Shown here in pieces: positions 17,700-26,442 of a stretch of 64,000 nucleotides of DNA (positions are counted from its first letter, which is position 1; the number at the start of each line of letters is the position of its first letter). Source of the stretch: Fontisphaera persica (lineage in GTDB: Bacteria > Verrucomicrobiota > Verrucomicrobiia > Limisphaerales > Fontisphaeraceae); the NCBI RefSeq assembly GCF_024832785.1, contig NZ_CP116615.1, positions 3,534,001 to 3,598,000 of the forward strand. The letters run 5' to 3'. The notes beneath the pieces are model-generated. The model was not told where the DNA came from and did no database searches. It saw only the letters and a list, made by a program, of their open reading frames with translations. A program made the translations under genes and the position numbers.

Positions 17700-18587
17700 A
17701 TGAGCGGTGATGCTCCTCTTCCCCGGTTGCGGCTGGCGCCCCGCGAGGCGCTGGAGGACATGATTCACCGCGAGGAGCGCATCCAGCGGGCGGAGCAGCT
17801 TCAGAAAGAGGCCACGCTGGAAAACTGCCTGGCGCCCTTCCGCGTGGGCACTGTGCCGTATCTGAACGGCGTGCCGCTCACCCGCGGCCTGGAGCAGCAG
17901 GTCATTTACGCCACGCCGGCGCGCCTGGCGGAAATGCTGCGCCGCGAGGAGCTGGACGCCGCGCTGGTGAGCGTGACGGAGGTGCTCCTGACCGGCCGCT
18001 ATGACGTGCTGGACGGCATTGCCATTGCCTCGCTGGGGGAGGTGTTGAGTGTGCTGCTGGCGCATCGCGTGCCGCTGGAGGAGGTGCGGCAGGTGCATTG
18101 CGACCCCGCCTCCCTGACCAGCGTCAATTTGTTGAAAGTGCTGCTGGCCGAACGCGGCTTGCGGCCGGCGCTGGTGCCGCTGGAAGATTACGCCCAGGCG
18201 GCGCAGAAGGAGGCCGTGCTGTTGATTGGCGATGTGGCGCTGGAGTTTTTGCTGGGGCCGCATGAGCATCAGATTTGGGACTTGGGCGCGGCCTGGCTGG
18301 AGCTTACGGGCAAGCCCTTTGTCTATGCGGTGTGGGCCTTGCGCCGCGGCGTGGACAACGAGCGCCTGCGCCGGCTGCTGCGCGAGGCCCGGGCGTTTGG
18401 CATGGAAACGCTGGACTACATTGTCGCCAGCCGCAGCGAGTTCAACTACAACTTCCGCAAAGACTACCTCACCTGGCATTTGCACTACCACCTGGGCAGC
18501 GATGAAAAAGCGGGCGTGGCGCGCTTTGGCGAGCTGCTCGAAAAACACGGCCTGGGCCCCGTGCACCCGCTGGTCTATGTGTACTGA
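17700..18587 (+). CDS. mqnA: chorismate dehydratase MqnA
   Basis: This 295-aa protein has a periplasmic-binding-protein-like fold and dehydrates chorismate to 3-enolpyruvylbenzoate, the first step of the futalosine route to menaquinone. The core starts with RVGTVPYLNGVPL near residue 47. The LDAALVSVTEVLL segment, the SLTSVNLLKVLL loop and IGDVALEFL follow as in the family. About 45 residues precede the core and look helical and charged (MIHREERIQRAEQLQKEA); this N-terminal extension is unusual for MqnA. The gene is coupled to mqnE (3-base gap). mqnB, mqnC and mqnD are not in the window. Confidence 0.92.
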   Translation: MSGDAPLPRLRLAPREALEDMIHREERIQRAEQLQKEATLENCLAPFRVGTVPYLNGVPLTRGLEQQVIYATPARLAEMLRREELDAALVSVTEVLLTGRYDVLDGIAIASLGEVLSVLLAHRVPLEEVRQVHCDPASLTSVNLLKVLLAERGLRPALVPLEDYAQAAQKEAVLLIGDVALEFLLGPHEHQIWDLGAAWLELTGKPFVYAVWALRRGVDNERLRRLLREARAFGMETLDYIVASRSEFNYNFRKDYLTWHLHYHLGSDEKAGVARFGELLEKHGLGPVHPLVYVY

Positions 18588-18597
18588 AGTTTGTTAG

Positions 18598-18885
18598 TTT
18601 TCAGTGTTCAGTTTTCAGGGTTCAGGCTTTCCCCGCCTGCGGAGGGAAGTTGCAAGTTGCAAGTTTCAAGTTGGAAGACCCGGTTAATCGGGCCGCTGGT
18701 GCTCCAAGCCAACTCCTTGAAACTTGAAACTTTCAGAAACTTTTCCAGCCCTTCCGTTTTCCCCGCTTTTTGCCCAGCGTATGCTGGTTTTCCCCTCTCC
18801 CTGGGGGAGAGGGCCAGGGTGAGGGGTCAATCAAGTGCGTAGCGCAGGCGTCCTCGCCTGCGAGTTCCGCCTGCGTCCCGCAGGC
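18598..18885. repeat. intergenic mosaic of short repeats downstream of mqnA
   Basis: The 500-bp gap 18588-19087 has no gene. It contains a GTTTTCAGTGTTCAG block (18598-18627) and TTGCAAG/TTTCAAG heptamers (18648-18676), the same building blocks as the 257-bp tandem repeat. It also has an imperfect palindrome CCCCTCTCCC...GAGAGGGCCAGGG (18792-18826) and two GC hairpins (GCAGGCG/CGCCTGC at 18844-18861, GCCTGCG/CGCAGGC at 18869-18885). These are typical non-coding REP-like elements. Confidence 0.7.
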
Positions 18886-18999
18886 CAGATAGGCAAGGGC
18901 AAAGCTCGGTTTTCTCTGGACCCTGCTGCTGGGGCTTTCCGGCAAGGACCCACATTTCCCGCAAACTTTTTTTGCGGAAACCGTACGCATAGGTAATAA

Positions 19000-19027
19000 T
19001 TGGGGTAATGATGGCTATTAGTAATAT
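19000..19027 (+). promoter_or_regulatory. possible sigma-70-like promoter for the six-gene aromatic operon
   Basis: TTGGGG (19000-19005), a 16-bp spacer and TAATAT (19022-19027) lie about 60 bases before the first ATG of the operon in a locally AT-rich patch. The -35 box is weak, so this is a suggestion only. Confidence 0.35.
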
Positions 19028-19087
19028 ATATGAGACGGGCAGCGCCCCCGGAATCGTGAATCGGCCGGTCTTGGCCGCCAGCAAGTT

Positions 19088-20437
19088 ATGAACACCGCGA
19101 CGGCCCCCACCCGCCTCACCGCGCCGCCGTTGGAAAAGGCGACCACGGCCGGCAATTACTTTGTTTCCAATTACCCGCCGTTTTCGTGCTGGAAACCGGA
19201 GCGTGTGCCCGAAGCGCTGGCGGCGCTGGAGCGCGCGCCGCAGCCGGGGACACCGCTGGGGTTGTACGTGCACATCCCCTTCTGCCGCAAGCGCTGCCAC
19301 TTTTGCTATTTCAAGGTGTACACGGACAAGGATTCATCCGAAATCCGGCATTATCTGGAGGCGGTGGGCCGCGAGCTGGAGCTGTATGCGGAGCGGCCGT
19401 TTGTGGGGGGGCGGAAGCCCTTGTTTGTGTATTTCGGGGGCGGCACTCCGTCATATCTCTCGCCGGACCAGTTGCGGCATCTGGTGGGGCATTTGCAGCG
19501 GCTGCTGCCGTGGGATGCCGTCCAGGAGGTCACCTTCGAGTGCGAGCCGGGGACGCTGACCGACCACAAACTGGCGGCCATCCGGGAGCTGGGCATCACG
19601 CGGCTGAGCCTGGGCATCGAAAACTTTGATGACCACATCCTCGAAATCAACGGGCGCGCCCATCGCGCGCGGGAAATTGAACGCGCCTACCGGTATGCGC
19701 GGCAGATTGGCTTCCCCCAAATCAACATAGATTTGATTGCCGGCATGGTGGAGGAAACGGAGGAAAACTGGCGCCAATGCGTGCGGCGCACCCTCGAGCT
19801 GGCGCCGGACAGTGTGACCATCTACCAGATGGAAATTCCCTACAACACCACCATCTACCAGCGCATGAAGGCGGAGGGCAAACTGGTGGCGCCGGTGGCC
19901 GATTGGGAAACCAAGCGGGCGTGGGTGAAATACGCCTTCGCCGAGCTGGAGGCCGCTGGTTACACGGTGGCCAGCGCCTACACCGCGGTGAAGGACCCGG
20001 CGCGCACGCGCTTCATTTATCGGGACGCCTTGTGGCAGGGGGCCGACATGCTGGCGCTGGGGGTGGCCTCGTTTTCCCACATCGGCGGCACTCATTTCCA
20101 AAACCTGCACGACTTTGAGCCGTACCTCGCCAAACTGGACGCCGGCGAGCTGCCCATCTACCGCGCGCTGACCCCCACGCCCCGCGAGCGGCTCATCCGG
20201 GAGCTGGTGTTGCAGTTCAAATTGGGGCGCGTACGGCGCAGTTATTTCCAGGCCAAATACGGTGTGGACATTGCGGCGGAGTTTGCCGACGCGCTGCAAC
20301 GCCTGGAGAACTGGGGCTTTCTGGAGCGCGCGCCCGACGGCGATGAACTGCGTTTCCACCGCGACGGCCTGCTGCAGGCCGACCGCCTGATTCAGGAATT
20401 TTTCCTGCCGGAGCACCGGCAGGTGCGTTACGCCTGA
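19088..20437 (+). CDS. HemN/HemW-family radical SAM protein, substrate unknown
   Basis: This 449-aa radical SAM protein has the family opening YVHIPFCRKRCHFCYF (CxxxCxxC cluster ligands near residues 64-71), then YFGGGTPSYL near 119, and a HemN_C-like winged-helix C-terminus. Several positions differ from true HemW or HemN: FECEPGT in place of the usual E-x-N-P-x-T, and LSLGIENFDD in place of LS-G-QSF. It is also longer than HemW (about 380 aa). It may act on something other than coproporphyrinogen III. It leads a tight plus-strand operon, with the chorismate-lyase-like gene 12 bases downstream, which suggests a biosynthetic rather than haem role. Confidence 0.8.
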   Translation: MNTATAPTRLTAPPLEKATTAGNYFVSNYPPFSCWKPERVPEALAALERAPQPGTPLGLYVHIPFCRKRCHFCYFKVYTDKDSSEIRHYLEAVGRELELYAERPFVGGRKPLFVYFGGGTPSYLSPDQLRHLVGHLQRLLPWDAVQEVTFECEPGTLTDHKLAAIRELGITRLSLGIENFDDHILEINGRAHRAREIERAYRYARQIGFPQINIDLIAGMVEETEENWRQCVRRTLELAPDSVTIYQMEIPYNTTIYQRMKAEGKLVAPVADWETKRAWVKYAFAELEAAGYTVASAYTAVKDPARTRFIYRDALWQGADMLALGVASFSHIGGTHFQNLHDFEPYLAKLDAGELPIYRALTPTPRERLIRELVLQFKLGRVRRSYFQAKYGVDIAAEFADALQRLENWGFLERAPDGDELRFHRDGLLQADRLIQEFFLPEHRQVRYA

Positions 20438-20449
20438 ACCCAACCCGTC

Positions 20450-21118
20450 ATGCCTGCCGTGCTGCCTCATCCTCCTGCCCAGCCTGAAGCGGCCGCGCCG
20501 CCGCGCGCCCCCGTCACCGTGCTGGATTGGTGGCAGTGGTTTGGCCGGCAGGCCGGACTGGAATTTCCGCGGCCCCAGCCGGTGCCGCCCGCTGCCCTGC
20601 CGGCGCCCTACCGCCAGTTGCTGGCCCACGGACAGGACATGACCTCCACCCTGGAACGCTTTTACCAGACCCGCCTGAGTCTGCGCGCCCTGCGCACGGA
20701 ACGGCGCGGGCCGTTTTATGTGCGGGAAGTGCTGCTGCTGGCGGCGGGCGGGCTGCCGGTGGAATACGGCGTCATCTGCGTGCGGCTGGCGGCCTTTCCC
20801 CCCGCGCTGCAGGCGGAGATTCTGGCCGAGCGCCTGCCCCTGGGCCGCCTGTTACAGGACCACGAACAGCCCTGTGTCTGTCGCCCGCAGGAGTTTTATC
20901 GCCTCGCGCCCCATCCCTATCTGGCCGCGCAATTGGGGCCGGGCGCCGCGCCCGCGGCCTATTACGGGCGCCGCAATTTGCTGCTCAACGGCGAGCATCG
21001 GCTCCTGGCCGACGTGATGGAAATCCTCGCACCCCGCGCGGAGGCGGTGCAGGGGCCGCTGCCGGTGGATTACCATGCGCGATTTGGACAATGCATGATG
21101 GAGGATACGCAACCATGA
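20450..21118 (+). CDS. chorismate pyruvate-lyase-like protein
   Basis: This 222-aa protein resembles the UbiC/chorismate-lyase fold. A proline-rich N-terminus of about 50 residues is followed by LLAHGQDMTSTLERF, then RGPFYVREVLLLAAGGLPVEYGVICVRL, and a PLGRLLQDH segment near residue 128, the typical order of this family. If active it would split chorismate into an aromatic acid such as 4-hydroxybenzoate plus pyruvate. Similarity is distant, and catalytic residues cannot be confirmed by eye. Its stop overlaps the next start (ATGA at 21115), so it is translationally coupled to the halogenase-like flavoprotein. This pairing supports an aromatic-acid pathway. Confidence 0.7.
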   Translation: MPAVLPHPPAQPEAAAPPRAPVTVLDWWQWFGRQAGLEFPRPQPVPPAALPAPYRQLLAHGQDMTSTLERFYQTRLSLRALRTERRGPFYVREVLLLAAGGLPVEYGVICVRLAAFPPALQAEILAERLPLGRLLQDHEQPCVCRPQEFYRLAPHPYLAAQLGPGAAPAAYYGRRNLLLNGEHRLLADVMEILAPRAEAVQGPLPVDYHARFGQCMMEDTQP

Positions 21119-22392
21119 AAACGCAGCACATTTATGATGCCGTGGTGATTGGCGCCGGACCGTCCGGCTCCACCGCCGCGGCGCTGCTGGCCGAATATGG
21201 GCATCGCGTGCTGGTGCTCGAGCGCGAGAAATTCCCGCGCTACCACATTGGCGAGTCGCTGCTGCCCTTCACCTATTATCCGCTGCGCCGGCTGGGTTTG
21301 ACGGCGGCCATGCACCAGGCCGGCTTCGTCAAAAAATACAGCGTGCAATTCGTCTCCCCCTCCGGGAAGGCCTCCCAGCCGTTTTACTTTTTCACCCGCT
21401 ATGAGGCGGAGGTGGCGCAGACCTGGCAGGTGTTGCGCAGCGAGTTTGATTTGCTGTTGATGAACAACGCCCGCGCCAAGGGCGCGGAAGTGCGCGAACA
21501 AACCACCGTGCTCGATTTGTTGCGCGAGGACGGGCGCGTGGTGGGCGTGCGCGCCGCCGGCCCGGACGGCAGGGAATACACCGTGCGGGCGCGGCTCACC
21601 CTGGATGCCTCGGGCCGCGACGCTTTGGCCGCCGGGCGCTTCAACTGGCGCGTGCGGGACCCCTATCTGAAAAAATTTGCCGTCTGGACCTACTACGAGG
21701 GCATCCCGCGGCCGGAGGGCATTGACGCCGGCGCCACCACCGTGGCGTTTCTGCCGCAAAAGGGCTGGTTCTGGTACATCCCGCTGCACGGCGACCGCAT
21801 CAGCGTGGGCGCAGTGGCCGAGGGGCCATACCTCACCCGCGACGGCGTGCGCGAGCCGGAGAAGATGTTTCAGCGCGAAATCCAGAACAACGCCTGGATT
21901 GCGGAGCAGCTCAGCAAAGGCCGCCAGGTGGGCCCGTACTGGCTGACCAACGAATTTTCCTACCGCTCGCGGTATGGCGCGGTGGATGGGCTGGTGATGC
22001 TGGGAGATGCCTTTGGCTTCCTGGACCCCGTGTTTTCCTCGGGCGTGATGCTGGCGCTCAAAAGCGGCATGCTGGCGGCCGATGCCGGCCACGCCGCCCT
22101 GCAGGCGGGCGACGTCTCCGCCGCGCGTTTCACCGAGTACAGCCGCTTGATGCGCGAGGGCATCGAAAACATGCGCAAACTCGTCTATGCCTTTTACCAG
22201 GAGAGCTTCAGCTTCCGGGATTTGACCGACAAATACCCCGAGGTGCAGGGGGATATCACCGACTGCCTGTCCGGGGATGTGAACAAGGATTTGAGCCGGT
22301 TGTTCGAGCGCGTGGCCGAGTTTGCCGAAGTGCCCGAACCGCTCCCGTACGGAGAGGTGCTGACGGCCGAGGAGGCCGTGGCGGCAAAGTAG
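21115..22392 (+). CDS. flavin-dependent halogenase-like oxidoreductase
   Basis: This 425-aa FAD protein begins with the Rossmann motif VIGAGPSGSTAAALLAEYG. It then has FPRYHIGESLLPF, GFVKKYSVQF and the WxWxIP motif as WFWYIP near residue 220, and closes with an FAD-site GDAFGFLDPVFSSG. This set is typical of flavin-dependent halogenases of the phenol/carrier-bound group, where the Lys in GF--K is catalytic. Many homologues in pigment clusters and geranylgeranyl-reductase-like groups do not halogenate, so hydroxylation or desaturation is equally possible. The start is fixed by the ATGA overlap with the upstream gene; the longer open frame upstream is a shadow. Confidence 0.83.
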   Translation: MKTQHIYDAVVIGAGPSGSTAAALLAEYGHRVLVLEREKFPRYHIGESLLPFTYYPLRRLGLTAAMHQAGFVKKYSVQFVSPSGKASQPFYFFTRYEAEVAQTWQVLRSEFDLLLMNNARAKGAEVREQTTVLDLLREDGRVVGVRAAGPDGREYTVRARLTLDASGRDALAAGRFNWRVRDPYLKKFAVWTYYEGIPRPEGIDAGATTVAFLPQKGWFWYIPLHGDRISVGAVAEGPYLTRDGVREPEKMFQREIQNNAWIAEQLSKGRQVGPYWLTNEFSYRSRYGAVDGLVMLGDAFGFLDPVFSSGVMLALKSGMLAADAGHAALQAGDVSAARFTEYSRLMREGIENMRKLVYAFYQESFSFRDLTDKYPEVQGDITDCLSGDVNKDLSRLFERVAEFAEVPEPLPYGEVLTAEEAVAAK

Positions 22393-22505
22393 TCCACTAC
22401 ACCCGAAACCGGCCGTGCAAGCGCGAAACGCTAATCCCCCCCACCCTGAAACCCTGCGGACGCCAGACCTGGCCCCTGGCTTTGGTGGGATGAAGGTTGC
22501 TGCTC

Positions 22506-22982
22506 ATGCCCTCTGAATTTGTCCATCGCCGTCGCGTGGAGTTTGCCGAGACCGACATGGCCGGCATCATGCACTTCACCAATTTCTTCCGCTTCATGGA
22601 AAGCGCCGAGCATGCCTTTTTCCGCTCGCTGGGCTTCTCGGTGGCCCGGCCGGATGGGGACGGCCGCCTGGGCCTGCCGCGCGTGCACGCGCACTGCGAT
22701 TACCTGGCGCCCCTGCGCTTTGAGGATGAAGTGGAAATCCGCCTGCGCGTGGCCAAAAAATCCCGCCGCAGCCTGACCTATCACTTTACCCTGCGCCGCG
22801 TCCATCCCGCCCCCGAGGTGGAGGCCGCGCGCGGCGTCATCACCGTCGTTTGCGTGGAACATCGCGCCGACGGCACGTTGAAGGCTGTGCCGCTGCCGGA
22901 AGCGCTCGCGCGCGCCCTTGAAGCCGCGCCGCCGGAAGAGCGCCGGCGGGCGGGGGGCATGCCGCTTAAAAAACGCTCTTAA
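22506..22982 (+). CDS. hotdog-fold acyl-CoA thioesterase, 4-hydroxybenzoyl-CoA thioesterase/YbgC family
   Basis: This 158-aa single hotdog domain starts FVHRRRVEFAETDMAGIMHFTNFFRFMESAEHAFF. The Asp in ETDMAGIMH is at the catalytic position of the 4HBT family. The enzyme should hydrolyse a CoA or carrier thioester, possibly an aromatic one given its neighbours. It lies 113 bases after the flavoprotein gene and 15 bases before the membrane protein gene. ATG at 22506 is preferred to the start three codons upstream because it directly precedes the conserved N-terminus. Confidence 0.87.
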   Translation: MPSEFVHRRRVEFAETDMAGIMHFTNFFRFMESAEHAFFRSLGFSVARPDGDGRLGLPRVHAHCDYLAPLRFEDEVEIRLRVAKKSRRSLTYHFTLRRVHPAPEVEAARGVITVVCVEHRADGTLKAVPLPEALARALEAAPPEERRRAGGMPLKKRS

Positions 22983-22997
22983 CCCGGAAACCTTGTT

Positions 22998-23561
22998 ATG
23001 CCGCAATCGAATACCCATGCTGATTCCACCTGGCTGATGTTTGCCCTCATGACCGTGCTGTGCTGGGGGCTGTACGGCATCTTTCTGCACCAGGGCCAGC
23101 TTGCCATGCAGGACCCCGCCAACGGCCGCATGAAAGCCTTTCTATGCGTCGGCCTCGCCTACTTCCTGACCGCCGTGCTGGCGCCGCTGGCGCTGCTGCT
23201 GGCCAAGGGCGCCACGTGGCATTATCCCCTCAAAGGTTTTTCCTGGTCCCTGCTCGCCGGCATCGTGGGCGCCGCGGGTGCGCTGGGCGTGCTGCTGGCC
23301 TTTGGCGCCCGCGGCACCCCGGCCGTGGTGATGTCCATCGTGTTTGCCGGCGCGCCCATCGTCAACGCTGTGGTCGGCCTGCTCCTGCATCCCCCCGCCG
23401 GCGGATGGTCCCGGCTGCCGCTGCCCTTCCTGCTGGGCATCGTGCTGGCCGCCACCGGCGGAGCGCTGGTCACGTTGTATAAACCGGCGCCTGCTCCCGC
23501 CAAACCCGCCGCGGCCGCCACCGCGCCGGCAACGCCGGCGCCGACTTCCGCCCCCCAATGA
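22998..23561 (+). CDS. EamA/DMT-like half-size membrane protein
   Basis: This 187-aa protein has about five membrane helices between residues 12 and 155. The first segment, WLMFALMTVLCWGLYGIFLHQGQ, resembles the start of EamA/DMT transporters. It is about half the size of a ten-helix DMT carrier, so it would have to act as a dimer or is a shortened version. The tail is Ala/Pro-rich and disordered. The start of the ligase gene overlaps its stop (ATGA at 23558). It may export the operon's product, but that is inference from position. Confidence 0.72.
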   Translation: MPQSNTHADSTWLMFALMTVLCWGLYGIFLHQGQLAMQDPANGRMKAFLCVGLAYFLTAVLAPLALLLAKGATWHYPLKGFSWSLLAGIVGAAGALGVLLAFGARGTPAVVMSIVFAGAPIVNAVVGLLLHPPAGGWSRLPLPFLLGIVLAATGGALVTLYKPAPAPAKPAAAATAPATPAPTSAPQ

Positions 23562-24934
23562 GCGCCCTCCCCGCCCCGCTTGTCCCGCCCGCAGAACCGC
23601 CCCCCGAGAACTTGACGCGGGCGGAGCTGCTGCGCCTGCAACACGAAAAGTTGCGGACGCTGGTCCGGCTGGCGCGCGCGCAAAATCCCTTCTACCAGCG
23701 CAAGTGGGCGGGGCTGGACTTCCGGGAAGACATCGAAGAGCCGCAGGCCTTGCTGCAACAACTCCCCTTCACCACCAAGGCTGAGCTGGTGGCAGACCAG
23801 CAGGCGGCGCCGCCGTATGGCACCAATTTGACTTTTGCGCTGGAGCGCTACATCCGCTGTCATCAGACCAGCGGCAGCACCGGCGCGACCTTGCGCTGGC
23901 CCGATACCCGCGAAAGCTGGGCCGCCATGCTGGACGCCTGGGCGCAGATTTTTCGCGCCGCCGGCGTGACCGCGCGGGACCGCCTGTTCTTTGCGTTTTC
24001 CTTCGGGCCGTTCATTGGCTTCTGGTCCGCCTTTGAATCTGCCGAGCGCCTGGGATGCTTTTGTTTTCCCGGCGGCGCGATGAACAGCGAGGCGCGGCTG
24101 CGGGCGTTGCTGGACAATCACTGCACAGTGCTGCTGTGCACGCCCACCTATGCCCTGCATCTGGGACAGGAAGCGCGCGCCGCGGGGCTGGACCTGAGCG
24201 CCAGCCGCATCCGCCTCATCATCACCGCCGGCGAACCCGGCGGCAGCGTGCCGGCCGTGCGGGCGCGGCTTTCCCATGCATGGAATGGCGCGCGCGTGTT
24301 TGATCATCACGGCATGACCGAAACCGGCCCGGTGACGTATGAATGCCCCGCCCGCCCCGGCGTGCTGCATGTCATGGAAAATGCGTTTGTGGCGGAAGTG
24401 GTGGACCCCGCCACCGGCCAGCCAGGCGTCCGCGAGGGCGAGCTGGTCTTGACGACGCTGGACCGCCTCGGCTCACCCGCCATCCGGTATCGCACCGGGG
24501 ACCGGGTCCGCCTGGCGCCCGTGGGAGTGTGCGAGTGCGGGCGGCATTTACTGGCCCTGGAGGGCGGCATCATCGGGCGCGCCGATGACATGGTCATCGT
24601 GCGCGGCGTCAATGTGTACCCCGCCGCGGTGGACAATTTGATTCGCGGCTTCAAGGACGTGGCCGAGTACCGTGTGCATTTGCTCCAGACTGGCGCCCTG
24701 CCGGAGCTGATGGTGGAAATCGAACCGGCGCCGGAAGTGCGGCACCCGGAAACCCTGGCGCAACGGTTGCGCTGCGCTTTTCACACCGCCCTGGGCCTCC
24801 GTGTGCCCGTGCGCCTCGCGCCCCCGGGCAGCCTGCCCCGCTTTGAAATGAAGAGCCGCCGCTGGGTGAAATTCGGCGCCGCGCCGGAAGCGCCGGCGCA
24901 TTTTCCCGACTCCTTCCCGCCCCTCACCCGTTAA
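23558..24934 (+). CDS. phenylacetate-CoA ligase-family AMP-forming ligase
   Basis: This 458-aa adenylate-forming enzyme has the ATP loop TSGSTGATLRW near residue 108, HGMTETGPVTYEC near 252, and YRTGDRVRL near 311, followed by a C-terminal lid ending in RFEMKSRRWVK. The family activates aryl acids (phenylacetate, benzoates) as CoA thioesters. With a chorismate-lyase-like protein and a 4HBT thioesterase in the same operon, 4-hydroxybenzoate or a derivative is a reasonable but unproven substrate. Its stop codon shares the TTAA sequence with the stop of the convergent PepSY gene. Confidence 0.85.
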   Translation: MSALPAPLVPPAEPPPENLTRAELLRLQHEKLRTLVRLARAQNPFYQRKWAGLDFREDIEEPQALLQQLPFTTKAELVADQQAAPPYGTNLTFALERYIRCHQTSGSTGATLRWPDTRESWAAMLDAWAQIFRAAGVTARDRLFFAFSFGPFIGFWSAFESAERLGCFCFPGGAMNSEARLRALLDNHCTVLLCTPTYALHLGQEARAAGLDLSASRIRLIITAGEPGGSVPAVRARLSHAWNGARVFDHHGMTETGPVTYECPARPGVLHVMENAFVAEVVDPATGQPGVREGELVLTTLDRLGSPAIRYRTGDRVRLAPVGVCECGRHLLALEGGIIGRADDMVIVRGVNVYPAAVDNLIRGFKDVAEYRVHLLQTGALPELMVEIEPAPEVRHPETLAQRLRCAFHTALGLRVPVRLAPPGSLPRFEMKSRRWVKFGAAPEAPAHFPDSFPPLTR

Positions 24935-25656
24935 GTCATCGCGGCGGGCGCTGCCTCTCGCGGCGCGGGGTTGGGCGCCCGGCTTGCCATTGGCGAGGCC
25001 CGGCGGGCGGCTGCGTTGGCACGGCGGATGAACAGCGGTTTGGCCCACAAGTACAAGCCGGAAAGCGTGAGGAAAAACAGCGCCCCGCCCATCAGGGTCA
25101 TGACCGCCACGCCGATGGGGCCGCCTATCTTGCCCGTGTGCAGATGCAGCAGGAATTTCCCCCAATCGAAAGCTTTGACCGGCGCACCGTCCGCGCCCCG
25201 CCGCACCTTTTCATACTCGCCCTTGGCGAAACGCGCTCCCGTCTCCGCGGAGACCCACAATTCCGCGCCGTCCTTGCGTTTGATTTTGTACAGCCACTCC
25301 CCCTGCTCCATTTTCAACTCCACGCGCTCCAGCGGCGCCTCTCCCCACTCGCGGCGGGCCAGCGCCAGCGCGTCCGGCCAGGCAACCCGCTGCTCCAGCA
25401 GGTTGCCCGCGTGGCGCGGCGCCGGAGCGGAAGCCGGCTTGTCCCCCGGCCGGGCGGCGGTGGCGGGCGGCGGAGTCTCCAGACCCAGCGCCTGAAAGAT
25501 GGGCTTCTTGTAATTCAACACCATCCCGGTGAGGCTGAAGATGAGCAGAAACAAGGCCGCCGCCACGCCGGCCCAGCGGTGCCAGACACGGAATTTCAGC
25601 AGCCATGCGTTTTTGGGGGCAGGCGCAGCGGCAGGGTTGATGTTGGGGACACTCAT
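24931..25656 (-). CDS. PepSY-associated membrane protein
   Basis: This 241-aa protein has a helix near residues 22-45 (WHRWAGVAAALFLLIFSLTGMVLNY), a periplasmic PepSY-like region (VELKMEQGEWLYKIKRKDGAELWVSAETG), then a second helix containing LLHLHTGKIGGPIG-AVMTLMGGALFFLTLSGLYLW. This arrangement, with the histidines before the second helix, matches PepSY-associated TM proteins often found with siderophore uptake or ferric reductases. No such partner is nearby. ATG at 25656 is chosen over an upstream GTG. It lies downstream of the pseudopilin gene (60-base gap). Confidence 0.82.
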   Translation of the reverse strand: MSVPNINPAAAPAPKNAWLLKFRVWHRWAGVAAALFLLIFSLTGMVLNYKKPIFQALGLETPPPATAARPGDKPASAPAPRHAGNLLEQRVAWPDALALARREWGEAPLERVELKMEQGEWLYKIKRKDGAELWVSAETGARFAKGEYEKVRRGADGAPVKAFDWGKFLLHLHTGKIGGPIGVAVMTLMGGALFFLTLSGLYLWAKPLFIRRANAAARRASPMASRAPNPAPREAAPAAMT

Positions 25657-25716
25657 GGTTGGCACAACGGATAAAAGTCTATTTCAAGTTTGCCGGCAAT
25701 GGGCGGTGACGGAGGA

Positions 25717-26442
25717 TTAGTCCTCCTTGAACTCTCCCTTGGACTCCTTGTCCTGTTCCTTCGAGGCGATGGTGATGACCCGGCCGTCACCCATGACTTT
25801 GTTGAACACCCGGGCATGCCACTTCACCGGCCCCAGCTCGCCTTTGTTGATTTTTTCCTGAACCTTTTTGGGGTCATCCGAGTCCCAGGGTTTGAACAAG
25901 TCAAAGGCCATGTCCATGGTGGTCCGGGCGGAAAACCGGTTTTTGTACAAGTCCTCAGGTTTCCGGCCCAGGTCCACCCCTTCCACCTGGTAACTGGTGC
26001 CGCGGCGCTCGAACACCGGCGTGGCCTCCACCGCATCGCCGGCATCCGCCGGGCAACGGAAGACGCGGGAAGGGGACGCAGCGGAGCCGCCCACGTAGGG
26101 GGCCAGCAGCAGGTGGATGCCGTTGGTCAACGTTTGGAGTTGTTTGCCTTTGGCGAGGTCCTCGGCCTTGAGGCTGGTCTTTTTGACTTCGTATTTGATG
26201 GGCATGGAGTCGTCATTATCCTGCGCATACATGGCCATGCCCAGGTACACCTGCCGCAGGTTGGACCCGCAGCTCGCGCGCAGGGCGCGTTGTTTGGCGC
26301 TGCTGAGCGCCGGCAATAAGAGGCTCGCCAGCAGCGCCACGATCGCCATGACCACGAGCAATTCAATGAGGGTGAATCCCCCTGCCTGCCGCGCGGCGGC
26401 GGAGGGGCCGGACTTGGATAGACGCAAGCGCATCGTTTGCAT
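25717..26442 (-). CDS. type II secretion/type IV pilin-like pseudopilin
   Basis: This 241-aa protein has the prepilin peptidase site and helix [30 protein letters not shown] near residue 22, then the [20 protein letters not shown] segment seen in the abundant Verrucomicrobia/Planctomycetes pseudopilins with the prepilin-type cleavage/methylation domain. The globular part is large for a pseudopilin. A later FRCPADAGD phrase with one Cys is typical of this group. Start ATG at 26442 has AGGG about 10 bases upstream. It is a stand-alone copy, divergent from clpP. Confidence 0.85.
   Translation of the reverse strand: MQTMRLRLSKSGPSAAARQAGGFTLIELLVVMAIVALLASLLLPALSSAKQRALRASCGSNLRQVYLGMAMYAQDNDDSMPIKYEVKKTSLKAEDLAKGKQLQTLTNGIHLLLAPYVGGSAASPSRVFRCPADAGDAVEATPVFERRGTSYQVEGVDLGRKPEDLYKNRFSARTTMDMAFDLFKPWDSDDPKKVQEKINKGELGPVKWHARVFNKVMGDGRVITIASKEQDKESKGEFKED

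Noticed and set aside
16518-18566. 682-codon minus-strand frame over mqnE-mqnA
   Set aside because: Antisense shadow of two well-recognised genes; its translation is His/Gln/Arg-rich with no domain. The same applies to 26528-28345 over clpP-clpX and 31802-33718 over rng.
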